Shown here: positions 17,495-25,511 of the stretch, piece by piece | Numbering within the stretch: the stretch's first letter is position 1 | Layout: every line of letters begins with the position of its first letter | Origin: Phycisphaerae bacterium | Lineage (GTDB): Bacteria; Planctomycetota; Phycisphaerae; UBA1845; JAFGLZ01 | Assembly: GCA_016927755.1 (NCBI GenBank) | Contig: JAFGLZ010000112.1 | Location: 1 to 54,936, forward strand | Reading direction: 5' to 3' | DNA: 54,936 bases | Program-made: the position numbers and the translations under genes | Notes under the pieces: model-generated | Seen by the model: the letters and a program-made list of their open reading frames with translations, nothing else | What the model was told of the DNA's origin: nothing | Databases searched by the model: none

Positions 17495-18666
17495 TCTGGG
17501 TCCTCCTCACGACGGACCGTATTGGGACGGCCATGCGACCGGGCGGGCGGCACTGCTGGACCGTCCAGTTGAATGAGGCAGTCTTGGGTTTCGATACACG
17601 ACGGTTCATGACATGGCCCCTCGGCGGCCTTCGGCCGCCTCACGAGCCGCGATAGTCGATTCACGATGCCGCGGCGGCGCGATGCCTGAACGATGCTGTG
17701 AAGCCTTTCTCGCCCCTCTATGCTTGCCCCGTTCCTGAGAATACACCGATCAATGATACTATCGACACCGATGACGCAACGATCCCAGACAACACTGCGA
17801 CAGACTACCGCGCCTGCCTCCACCCGGCAATCCGCGCCGATTGACGAAGGGCCAACGATGGTCACCTCAGGCCCCACGTGCGTGTTCGGTCCGATAAGGA
17901 CCGGACCGATCAACGTTGCCGACGGATCCAAGCGTGCCGACAAATGCACCTGACTGTCTTTGACCCGCCGATAACCCGCAAGCGGGTACGGCTCTCGCCC
18001 CAGCCACTCCAGACGCCAGTGATTCACCGCTAGATACGTCGAAGCATCCGTCACACGCGGACAAGGGCCTTCGGCGTGATAGGTCAGCACGCGCTCGCCA
18101 CTGAGGTGCAGTTGTGGGATGAGCACCTCCTTGGTGTCCTGGTAGCCGGTCTTCCGGATATACTCAAGCGCCCGTCTATGGAAGACATAGATGCCCGTCG
18201 GAACACAGCGCTTCCCGTTGTGATCCAGCCCGGCGGGATCGTCGCTCACCACAACGGTGACCGCCGCATCGGATTCCACATGGTTGCTCAGCAGATGCCT
18301 CAGATTGACCTGAGGCACAATGGTCCCGTCAGCCACAACGAACAGCTCGGCATCGCTGATCGCGCTGGCGTCAAGGGCACATCCTGCAGGGCCACGAGGA
18401 ATCGGATCCTCGTAGTAGTCCAAATCGATTCCCAGACTGGATCCGTCCCCCAAGCAGCCGCGGACCAGCCGCGAAGCACCGTTCGCACAGATCGTGGCCT
18501 TTGATATCCCACCGTCGCCAAACCATTGAATGACGTAAGCAACTAACGGCAAGTGAGCTACGGGGGCCAGAGGGCGGAGGAATGCATGGCCGGCCGAAGG
18601 CTCGTCCCACGGGTGAGCACCCGCGAGCACAACGCCCTTGACGCGTCGAACCTCACCAAACGACAT
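17437..18666 (-). CDS. NDP-sugar pyrophosphorylase-like protein with left-handed beta-helix
   Basis: 409 residues. The N-terminal half is a nucleotidyltransferase fold that begins VKGVVLAGAHPWDEPSAG, where active enzymes have the Gly-rich GxGTR signature. That signature is degenerate here. AELFVVADGTIVP occupies the position of the metal-binding Asp. Residues about 240-320 are hexapeptide repeats (ATLIGPVLIGPNTHVGPEVT). The last 80 residues are basic and Pro-rich with no fold I can name. It may be a pseudo-pyrophosphorylase or an allosteric partner rather than an active enzyme. It is the first gene of the exopolysaccharide operon. Its 3' end overlaps the BY-kinase start, which argues for coupled expression. 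Confidence 0.8.
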   Translation of the reverse strand: MSFGEVRRVKGVVLAGAHPWDEPSAGHAFLRPLAPVAHLPLVAYVIQWFGDGGISKATICANGASRLVRGCLGDGSSLGIDLDYYEDPIPRGPAGCALDASAISDAELFVVADGTIVPQVNLRHLLSNHVESDAAVTVVVSDDPAGLDHNGKRCVPTGIYVFHRRALEYIRKTGYQDTKEVLIPQLHLSGERVLTYHAEGPCPRVTDASTYLAVNHWRLEWLGREPYPLAGYRRVKDSQVHLSARLDPSATLIGPVLIGPNTHVGPEVTIVGPSSIGADCRVEAGAVVCRSVVWDRCVIGVDSIIDRCILRNGASIEGRERLHSIVQASRRRGIVNRLSRLVRRPKAAEGPCHEPSCIETQDCLIQLDGPAVPPARSHGRPNTVRREEDPECPPRLSQTTEPLAGQPAR

Positions 18667-18772
18667 CGTAACACATCCCCCCAGGCAGCAGCAATGGAAG
18701 CGTCTCGGCGAGCAGTCCCCCAGATAGACGGCTCGCCTACCGGTCCAGAAGCGACGGCTTCACTAGTTCACT

Positions 18773-18838
18773 ATTATATCAATCCGTTCACAACAGCAAT
18801 ACAACAAACTCTACGGTGTGGGTGAACGTTTGTCACCC
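18773..18838 (-). promoter_or_regulatory. Exopolysaccharide operon promoter with upstream palindrome
   Basis: On the minus strand a perfect TATAAT lies at 18778-18773 in a short AT-rich island, about 105 bp before the first operon gene. No good -35 hexamer is at the normal spacing, which suggests an activator-dependent promoter. A perfect inverted repeat, GGGTGA-N7-TCACCC (18820-18838), lies at roughly -53 to -71, a typical activator position. The regulator is unknown. Confidence 0.45.
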
Positions 18839-18839
18839 T

Positions 18840-19282
18840 TGCTTTAGACTGCGGCCAGCACCGATGGATTCATTCGACCATTAGACGGGGTGCCTGGCGC
18901 CTCAACCATAACCTCGCATTCAAACCAACGTTTTGCAAGCGGCCCATGTAAACTTGGGAAGAACAGTGATCAGGGCGATCCTATCCCCGATCAGCGTCAT
19001 AAGATCTTGTGTCCCACAATACAAGGCGCCATGCGTGGGATGCCGACGTCGCAGATGCAAACCTTCCTGCTTTGACCCCCACCGTCGCTTTCTTCGGCAC
19101 AGTAGGCTTGGCTTGCGGTCACCGGCCGGGCCTTCAACGAAACCATACGCCCTCCCTCGTAAGAGGCTAAGCATTTTAGCCCTGTACGTTTGGGGAGTCC
19201 ATCGCCCGCCAGGAGTTTCCCGCGCGCCCCGAATTGTGTGCCATCGTATCTTTGGGGCCCCGCGAACCGAGACTTTATCGGA
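18840..19282. other. Spacer between the RND permease stop and the exopolysaccharide promoter
   Basis: No frame with a ribosome site or protein-like composition is seen on either strand. A weak hairpin (TTGTG-TCC-CACAA) occurs near 19009-19021. No terminator with a T-run is visible for the permease gene. Confidence 0.4.
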
Positions 19283-22200
19283 CTAGGACATGGCGGCACG
19301 CTTTTCAGCTTGCGTGGTTGTGCCCGTCTTCTGCCCTTCACCTATGCCCAGTACCCGAATCGCCTCGCCTCTGGCCTCCATGCTTAGGCTGAAGAGGGCC
19401 GGGACCAGAAACAGCGTGAAGATGGTCGAAACGGCCAGTCCGCCAAGGACGACGCTCCCCAGGCCACGGTACAGCTCGCTGCCGGCCCCCGGGAACAGAA
19501 CGAGAGGTAGCAGAGCCAGGACGGTCGTCGAGGTCGTCATGAAGATTGGCCTGATTCGTGTTCTGACGCTCTCGAGGATGGCTTCGCGCATGGGCATGTC
19601 TTCGTCACGCATGTGATTGAGGGCCTGATGGACGATGAGGATGGGGTTGTTCACGACCGTACCGATCAGAATCACGAACCCCAGCATCGTCAGGACGTCC
19701 AAGGGTTGAAGCACGAAGCGGTTGAGCAACCACAATCCTGCGAATCCGCCGACGGCGCCCAGTGGGACGCTGAAGATGATGACGAAAGGATAGAGCCACG
19801 ACTCGAAGAGGGCCGCCATCAGCAGATAGGTGATCAGCAGGGCCAGGACGAAGTTGAACCTAAGGGCTCGCCACGTAGCCCGGAGCTTGTCGGCCGTGCC
19901 GCTAAGGTTGATCTGGTACAGGCCCTCGAGTTGTCCGCTGCTGATAAGGGGCTCGATGATCTGCCGAGTGATACGGTCCATGGCTTCCTCGAGCGCCATT
20001 TCCGGAGGGGGCGTTACCTCGATGGTGATGGCGCGCTGTCGTTCGCGGTGGTTGATCTGCTCGGGGCCGCTTGCCAGTGTCACGTCGGCCACGGCGGCCA
20101 GGGGCACTAGATCGCCGGTCGGCGTGGTGATCGGGAGTTGCCTGATATCCTGCGTTCGATAGGCGAATCGCTCTTGCCCAATGATCGTCAGGTCGATCTT
20201 GTCTCCGCCGGTGAAGTAGTCCGAGGCGTACGCGCCATCCACGAGCGCGTCCACCGCGTATCCCAGATCGACGTTGGTCAGGCCCATGTCGGCGGCCTGC
20301 TCGGTCTTTGGGGTAACATGCACTTCGGGATTGGAGAGATCGAGGCTCGGCTTGGGCAGGGCCTGGGCCCCAGGCACCACCTGGCTCACCTGACCCATCA
20401 CGCGCCCGCCAAGCTCGACGAGGCGAGTCAAATCCGGACCAGCGATCTCGACATCGATGGTTCTGCCCGCACTCAGCCCGCGCTCGAAGAGGCTGGATTG
20501 CTTGGCGATGGCGAACGTCCCGGGAATGGTGCTTCCAACCTCGCGGATCAGGGGAACCAACTCTCCGGCCCGCAGGGGATTCGCGGCGCGCAGCCCCATG
20601 ATGGCCTGTCTGCCCCAGGCCACGAAGAAGAAATCCTCGATGGCGGGGTAGTCGAGCTTGGCGACATTAGGATCATCGAGATCGACGTCCCAGTACGGGC
20701 GGGTGGCGTTCTCGATCCGCTGGCCGATTTCCAGGAGCTGCTCGATGTTGTAGCCGGGCGGCGGCAGCAGGATTCCAAACACGAGGTTGCGGTTTCCGTT
20801 GGGCAGGTATTCCACCTTGGGCATCATCAGGTAGCTGAAAGCGACGGCCGCACCGAATAGGCCGGCTACCGCGACGAGTCTCCGCAGAATCCCCCGCTGA
20901 AGCCAGGCGTTGACTCCGACGACAAGACGGATAAACCCTCCGCCGAACGCATCCACCGGGACAAGCAACCTCTTGAGTCGACTGCCCTCGGCCGCGCCGG
21001 GCACTCGAACCGTGCCGGACTGATCGTGCCCCGCTCTGCCGCGGAGGATCTTGGCCGAAGCGGTCGGTATGACCACGACCGAGACGATCAACGACAATCC
21101 GACCGCAGCGCTGATGGCCAGGGCGATATCGCGAAAGAGCTGCCCGGCCTCCTCCTCAACGAACAACACGGGCAGGAATACGGCCAGGGTCGTGAGCGTC
21201 GAGGCCATGACCGCGCCCCAGACCTCCGTGGAACCACGAACCGCGGCGGTGACGGCATCGTCGCCTTGCTGGTAATGCCGATAGATGTTCTCCAACACGA
21301 CGACCGAGTTGTCGACCAGCATGCCCACGGCAAAGGCCAGCCCCGCCAGGCTGATGACGTTCAGCGAGCGTCCCAGCGAGTTGAGGACGAGGAACGTCCC
21401 GATGATACACGTTGGGATGGCCAAGCCAATCACGATCGTGGATCGGCCGCTCCGCAGGAAGAGCAGTAGAACGGCGACCGTCAGGAAACCCGCAAGGATG
21501 ATGTTGTTCTTGACGAGGCCGACGGCCGAGTAGATGTAGTCTGTCTCATCGTAAACCTGGGTGATCTGCAGACCACGCTGCTTCAGGATACCATCGTTGA
21601 GCTCATTCACCGCCTCTCGAAGTCCGGTCATGACATCGAGCACGTTGGCGCCGGTCTCGCGCTGGCAGTTCATCGCGATGGCGGTGTCCCCGAATCGGCG
21701 GACGAGGCCGTCTGGCTTCTTATAGCCGGGGCGGACCTCGGCGACATCGCGAACGTACACGGGGGCCCCATTCCGATAGGCCACCACCGCGCGTTCTACC
21801 TGCTCGGGCGAGTTGAACTGGCCGAGCGTGCGCACCACATATCGTCGCTTACCCTCCCAGAAATCCCCGCCGGAGGTATCCTTGTTCTGACCGCGCAGGG
21901 CTCCCCGAAGATCGTCGATCGTCAGTTGTCTGGCCGCGAGCCGTTGCGGGTCGACGATGACCTGCATCTCCTCCTCTCGCCCGCCTCGGACCTGGGAGTC
22001 CGAGACACCAGGTACCCGCTCGAACTTTGCCTCGATGAAGTCCTCGGCGAATCGAAGCAATTCGGGCACGTCGATCCTGGCCGGAATCAAGTCGTTGACC
22101 TCGGGATGTTGAGCAGCCAGATCCCTCAGCCGCAGCATTGCCAACCCTGAGCTGGACGCCCTTCGAACGCGCTCGATATCGTCGCGGAGTTCGGGGTGCT

Positions 22201-22672
22201 TCTCCCGGAATGCCACGATGGCTTCATCCGTGGGGTTCCGTTGACTGAGGATGAACCACGCGATGGGTCGATCAGAGGCGCTTGACGTGCTGATAACGGG
22301 TTCGTCGGCGTCCTCCGGATACTCGCGAACCTGTTGGAGACGCGTGTTGACCTTCAGCAGGGCCTCGCTCATGTCCGTGCCGACCAGGAACTCGAGCGTG
22401 ATCTGTCCCAGTGAATCTCGGCTCTCAGACGTCATCTTGGTGATGCCCTCGACGCCCTTGAGCTGCTCCTCCTGTTCCTGGATGATCTCCCGCTCGACTT
22501 CTTGGGGACTCGCCCCGGGCCACCGCGTGGAGATCGTGATCGTAGGCGTCTGCACCTCCGGCGTGAGCTGCATCGGCATCCGAAACAGGGCGATGGCCCC
22601 GAACAGCGCCACGAGCAGCACGCCGACCGAGACTTTGACCGGGTTGCGAACGAACCACTGAATCAGTTCCAT
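19283..22672 (-). CDS. RND-family efflux permease (AcrB/HAE-1 type)
   Basis: A 1129-residue inner-membrane proton antiporter that would drive efflux of drugs, lipids or metals through a tripartite pump. It begins with the family's first helix (WFVRNPVKVSVGVLLVALFG) and RMPMQLTPEVQTPTITIST. Helix 4 contains GMLVDNSVVVLENI, holding one of the two conserved acidic residues. The second is Asn, as in many non-enterobacterial members. The late domain has LSGTADKLRATWRAL and the second helical bundle from ITYLLMAALFES. The protein is about 80 residues longer than AcrB, mainly because of a charged helical insertion at about 145-215 (AFREKHPELRDDIERVR) in the porter domain. It follows the adaptor gene by 27 bp. 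No outer-membrane channel gene is adjacent. Confidence 0.95.
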   Translation of the reverse strand: MELIQWFVRNPVKVSVGVLLVALFGAIALFRMPMQLTPEVQTPTITISTRWPGASPQEVEREIIQEQEEQLKGVEGITKMTSESRDSLGQITLEFLVGTDMSEALLKVNTRLQQVREYPEDADEPVISTSSASDRPIAWFILSQRNPTDEAIVAFREKHPELRDDIERVRRASSSGLAMLRLRDLAAQHPEVNDLIPARIDVPELLRFAEDFIEAKFERVPGVSDSQVRGGREEEMQVIVDPQRLAARQLTIDDLRGALRGQNKDTSGGDFWEGKRRYVVRTLGQFNSPEQVERAVVAYRNGAPVYVRDVAEVRPGYKKPDGLVRRFGDTAIAMNCQRETGANVLDVMTGLREAVNELNDGILKQRGLQITQVYDETDYIYSAVGLVKNNIILAGFLTVAVLLLFLRSGRSTIVIGLAIPTCIIGTFLVLNSLGRSLNVISLAGLAFAVGMLVDNSVVVLENIYRHYQQGDDAVTAAVRGSTEVWGAVMASTLTTLAVFLPVLFVEEEAGQLFRDIALAISAAVGLSLIVSVVVIPTASAKILRGRAGHDQSGTVRVPGAAEGSRLKRLLVPVDAFGGGFIRLVVGVNAWLQRGILRRLVAVAGLFGAAVAFSYLMMPKVEYLPNGNRNLVFGILLPPPGYNIEQLLEIGQRIENATRPYWDVDLDDPNVAKLDYPAIEDFFFVAWGRQAIMGLRAANPLRAGELVPLIREVGSTIPGTFAIAKQSSLFERGLSAGRTIDVEIAGPDLTRLVELGGRVMGQVSQVVPGAQALPKPSLDLSNPEVHVTPKTEQAADMGLTNVDLGYAVDALVDGAYASDYFTGGDKIDLTIIGQERFAYRTQDIRQLPITTPTGDLVPLAAVADVTLASGPEQINHRERQRAITIEVTPPPEMALEEAMDRITRQIIEPLISSGQLEGLYQINLSGTADKLRATWRALRFNFVLALLITYLLMAALFESWLYPFVIIFSVPLGAVGGFAGLWLLNRFVLQPLDVLTMLGFVILIGTVVNNPILIVHQALNHMRDEDMPMREAILESVRTRIRPIFMTTSTTVLALLPLVLFPGAGSELYRGLGSVVLGGLAVSTIFTLFLVPALFSLSMEARGEAIRVLGIGEGQKTGTTTQAEKRAAMS

Positions 22673-22699
22673 CGGAGGATCACCGTCTGGAGTCTCTTT

Positions 22700-24064
22700 C
22701 TAGCCGCCTGCGCTCCCTGCCGGATTGGGCGAGGTCGTGGTAGGCCCTCTGCCGACGAAGGCTTCGGGATCCGTCTGTTCCGTGACCAGGACCTCCTGGT
22801 CGGGGTGAAGGCGTTCGTTTCCTTGAACTACGACCTGTTCGCCTGCCTTGATCGTTCCCTTGACCTGGATGAGCCCTTGAAAGGCGATACCCAGTTCCAC
22901 CCGCACTGACCGGGCTTTGCCTCGCTTGCTGCCCTGTTGCTCCGGATCCACGACGTAGACCAAGGGTCTTGGCCCCCCAAGAACGACCGCATCCTTGGGC
23001 ACCAGCAAAGCGCTGGTTACCTTTCCGACCGGCAGCGTCACGCTGGCGAACATGCCGGCCTTAAGAAGCAATCCGTAGGGGGTGTCGCGGTTCTGCAGCC
23101 TTACCTTGACGGGGAAGCACCGACTCCTAACATCCGCCTGTGGGACGATCAGGGCGACCTGACCGGTGAGGGATTCACCAGGCAGTGCCCCGATCTCAAC
23201 CCGCGCCTCGGTTCCTACCCGTAGGTATCGTATGTAGTCCTCCAGCACCAACGCTCTTACGTCGACGCTATCCAGTTCCGCCAATTCGACAACGGGGCTG
23301 CCTTTGTCGAGCCACTGCCCGATCTCCGTGTGCTCGGCGATCACGTACCCGTCAAAGGGGGCTTCGATCCGGTGACGTCCGATCTCGTCTTCGATTCGAC
23401 GGATTTCCTCTTGTTGGGCCTGAACGGCGGCGCGCGTCTGGGCAATCTTCTCCTTGCGAGGGCCTTCAATGGCCAGTTTGAGGGCCTCCTGTGCCTCCTT
23501 GCGTGCAGCGAGGGCCCTGTCGTGCGCCGAAACGGCCTCGTTGTACTCATCACTGGCCGCCCGATCCCGCTCGAACAAGCGCTTGAATCGGTTCAGACGC
23601 GTGGTCGTGTAAGTTGTCAACGCTTCAGCGCCCATCAGCTTGGCCTTGGCCTGCTCGATTTCCTCTGGACGCGTGCCGTGCTCCAGTTCGGCCAGATTCT
23701 GCTTGCGGGCCTCGAGTTCCGCTCGTGCGGCGGCCAGGTCGATCTCCAGGGTTGCCGTACGCAGCTTGGCGAGGACCTGGCCCTTCGCGACTCGATCACC
23801 CTCATTGACGGGGAACTCGATGACTCGTTCGGACACTCCGCTTCCCACGGTGCTGCCCCGAATGGGCATCACCGTTCCGACGAACGTCTGTCCCTCAGCA
23901 ACCCGTCGCTCTGTCACGGTTGAGACGGCCACCGGCACCGCTGCGGATTCCGCCTCGGCACTTGTCGCCGAAGTCCTACCGGCGCCCATCAGGGCGATCG
24001 AAACCACACAAGACGGTCCCAGCCTTTGAGCGGCTCTTAAGTAGTGATGATGTCGAAGCTGCAT
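22700..24064 (-). CDS. RND efflux periplasmic adaptor (HlyD/AcrA family)
   Basis: The adaptor links the permease to an outer-membrane channel. It has 454 residues from the ATG at 24064. The N-terminal helix (LGPSCVVSIALMGAG) should be the export or anchor signal. VNEGDRVAKGQVLAKL is the first lipoyl half-motif and IEAPFDGYVIAEHTEIGQWL the second. A long coiled-coil hairpin lies between them (about 105-235, with RAELEARKQNLAELEHG and AAVQAQQEEIRRIEDEIG). Beta-barrel and membrane-proximal domains follow (VGTEARVEIGALPGESLTG, GMFASVTLPVG). The last 20 residues are Gly/Pro/Thr-rich. An alternative TTG start lies at 24082. Neither start has a strong ribosome site. It forms a two-gene unit with the permease. 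Confidence 0.92.
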   Translation of the reverse strand: MQLRHHHYLRAAQRLGPSCVVSIALMGAGRTSATSAEAESAAVPVAVSTVTERRVAEGQTFVGTVMPIRGSTVGSGVSERVIEFPVNEGDRVAKGQVLAKLRTATLEIDLAAARAELEARKQNLAELEHGTRPEEIEQAKAKLMGAEALTTYTTTRLNRFKRLFERDRAASDEYNEAVSAHDRALAARKEAQEALKLAIEGPRKEKIAQTRAAVQAQQEEIRRIEDEIGRHRIEAPFDGYVIAEHTEIGQWLDKGSPVVELAELDSVDVRALVLEDYIRYLRVGTEARVEIGALPGESLTGQVALIVPQADVRSRCFPVKVRLQNRDTPYGLLLKAGMFASVTLPVGKVTSALLVPKDAVVLGGPRPLVYVVDPEQQGSKRGKARSVRVELGIAFQGLIQVKGTIKAGEQVVVQGNERLHPDQEVLVTEQTDPEAFVGRGPTTTSPNPAGSAGG

Positions 24065-24198
24065 GGGATTCAGGTCCGTCAATGCTGCTAACTCGGCTCA
24101 TCTCGCGTCGTTTGCGTACCGACGTTTCATCCTTGTCGGAAACACCTTGCCGTTAGCCCTGCGTCTCCACTTCGGATGGATATCGTTAGGTGACGTCA

Positions 24199-24220
24199 GG
24201 CCCTCGCTACGGTGAGGGCC
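24199..24220 (-). terminator. Hairpin after the ferredoxin gene, possible terminator
   Basis: GGCCCTC (24220-24214 read on the minus strand) pairs with GAGGGCC (24205-24199) around an eight-base loop, about 25 bp after the stop of the ferredoxin-like gene. It lacks a T-run, so it could be a weak terminator or an RNA-stabilising hairpin. Confidence 0.4.
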
Positions 24221-24244
24221 GGTCCCCCTCCCTCGACCGGAACA

Positions 24245-24535
24245 CTAGGGCTCGTTTTCGGGGATCATCTCGATCGCCTTGCTCGGGCATTCCTTGCCGC
24301 AAATGCCACAGCCCTTGCAGTATCGATAATCGATCGTCGGCGGGGCGCCTTGCGTGATGGCCGCCTCGGGGCAGTACATCCAGCAGAGACCGCAGTCTCT
24401 TGGCTTGTCACCACAGGTCAGACATCGTTTCGGATCGATAACGGGCCGTTCGCTTCGCCAAGTTCCAGTCTGACCGGCCTCTCCTTCAACGGGAGGCGAT
24501 ACGCCGATCAGCGGTGGTTTCTTCTCCACCATCAT
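24245..24535 (-). CDS. 2-oxoacid:ferredoxin oxidoreductase delta (ferredoxin-like) subunit
   Basis: A 96-residue protein with two Cys clusters for 4Fe-4S centres. The first reads CLTCGDKPRDCGLCWMYCP, which is wider than the standard spacing. The second, CKGCGICGKECP, is the classical CxxCxxCxxxC-P form. It should pass electrons from the 2-oxoacid oxidoreductase core to ferredoxin. Its ATG overlaps the stop of the gamma-subunit gene in an ATGA arrangement (a second ATG follows at once), so the two are coupled. It is a close match to PorD/VorD proteins in size and layout. Alpha and beta subunit genes would be expected next but are absent. An RND pump follows instead. Confidence 0.88.
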   Translation of the reverse strand: MMVEKKPPLIGVSPPVEGEAGQTGTWRSERPVIDPKRCLTCGDKPRDCGLCWMYCPEAAITQGAPPTIDYRYCKGCGICGKECPSKAIEMIPENEP

Positions 24536-25107
24536 CTCCCTTTCGGCTCGCGGATCCGCGTGCCCTCGTAGGCAATGTGGGCCGCCTGGGCGTTGCGATC
24601 GCCGGCGGAACGTCCGAACTTCGCGCGAATGGCCTTGGTCATGTTGTCGATCGTGATCAAGCCTGTCGCGCGGCAGAAGGCTCCCAGGATCGCGGTATTG
24701 ACAACCACGGAGCCGGCGGCCACCAAGCCCATTTCCTGCGCGGCCGCCGTTGCGTCGGACAAACCGATGCGAAGGTCGGACGAGAACCGATCAGCAGCAT
24801 GTCCGTTTGCCGTGTTGATGATGACCGTGCCGCCCGCTTTGATTCCCACCGTTACGTCGACGACGTCCAGGAGCGTTTCGTCGAGGACCACGACGATGTC
24901 CGGACGGGTAACCTGACTGCGACGAAGGATCGGCTCGGAGTCGATGCGGGCGCTGGCAACCACGGGAGCACCTCGACGTTCGGCCCCGAAGCTTGGGGCT
25001 GCCGCCACGCCCGCGTACCCCTCGTGGAGATAGGCCGCTTCGGCCAACAACGTCGCCGCCGTCACCGCGCCCTGCCCGCCGCGACCGTGCCAACGGATTT
25101 CGTACAA
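24532..25107 (-). CDS. 2-oxoacid:ferredoxin oxidoreductase gamma subunit
   Basis: 191 residues. Starts at TTG (25107) with an excellent GGGAGGT site just upstream. The family pattern is clear: IRWHGRGGQGAVTAATLLAEA at the N-terminus, SFGAERRGAPVVASARID, then the DIVVVLDETLLD strand and VVNTAILGAFCRATG. This subunit forms part of the CoA-binding side of pyruvate- or ketoisovalerate-ferredoxin oxidoreductases, which convert 2-oxoacids and CoA to acyl-CoA, CO2 and reduced ferredoxin. It cannot act without the thiamine-binding alpha and beta subunits, which are not in the window. Which 2-oxoacid is used cannot be judged from this subunit. Confidence 0.9.
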   Translation of the reverse strand: MYEIRWHGRGGQGAVTAATLLAEAAYLHEGYAGVAAAPSFGAERRGAPVVASARIDSEPILRRSQVTRPDIVVVLDETLLDVVDVTVGIKAGGTVIINTANGHAADRFSSDLRIGLSDATAAAQEMGLVAAGSVVVNTAILGAFCRATGLITIDNMTKAIRAKFGRSAGDRNAQAAHIAYEGTRIREPKGR

Positions 25108-25134
25108 CCGGACCTCCCGTTCGTCTGGTGATGC

Positions 25135-25140
25135 AGTATA
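25135..25140 (-). promoter_or_regulatory. Candidate -10 box for the oxidoreductase gene pair
   Basis: TATACT on the minus strand lies 28-33 bp upstream of the TTG start at 25107. No -35 hexamer is convincing, so this is tentative. Confidence 0.35.
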
Positions 25141-25415
25141 CCCAAGCTGCCCAGTGGCCGGACCAGCGTAAGTCCTTACTGTCCGAGCATCCTCTGTCGC
25201 CGACGCTACCGCGTCGCCTTGCCAGACCCCTACATCGTAGCTTCCCCGCGACCGCCCTTCAACGATCGCGGCCAGGACCGGGTCGAACCACGCTTGCGCG
25301 GCAGTGGAAGGTTGGCTCGGTCAGCCGGTTCCCCATTCGCCTGGCAACGCTCGTCATCCGACCGGACTCTCACTCACAAAGCGGATGATTCTTATGATCT
25401 AAGCGGCCGTTCAGG

Positions 25416-25446
25416 TTGTTTCCATTTCTCACGAGGTGGATACAAT
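25416..25446 (+). promoter_or_regulatory. Weak candidate promoter for the GT-C-like pair
   Basis: TTGTTT (25416-25421) and TACAAT (25441-25446) are 19 bp apart, which is long. They lie about 65 bp before the GTG at 25512. A TTGACA follows at 25452 without a matching -10. The remaining bases of the 25108-25511 divergent region show nothing else. Confidence 0.3.
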
Positions 25447-25511
25447 ACGGATTGACAATAATCCCTTGTCACGAAGGACTGAGCAGACGGCTGACTGGAG
25501 AGGAAATCTGA

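Noticed and set aside
18997..19020. A 12-bp match (ATCTTGTGTCCC) between about 19003 and about 37849
   Set aside because: Chance matches of this length are expected in a window of this size, and the flanks differ. It was not treated as a shared operator.
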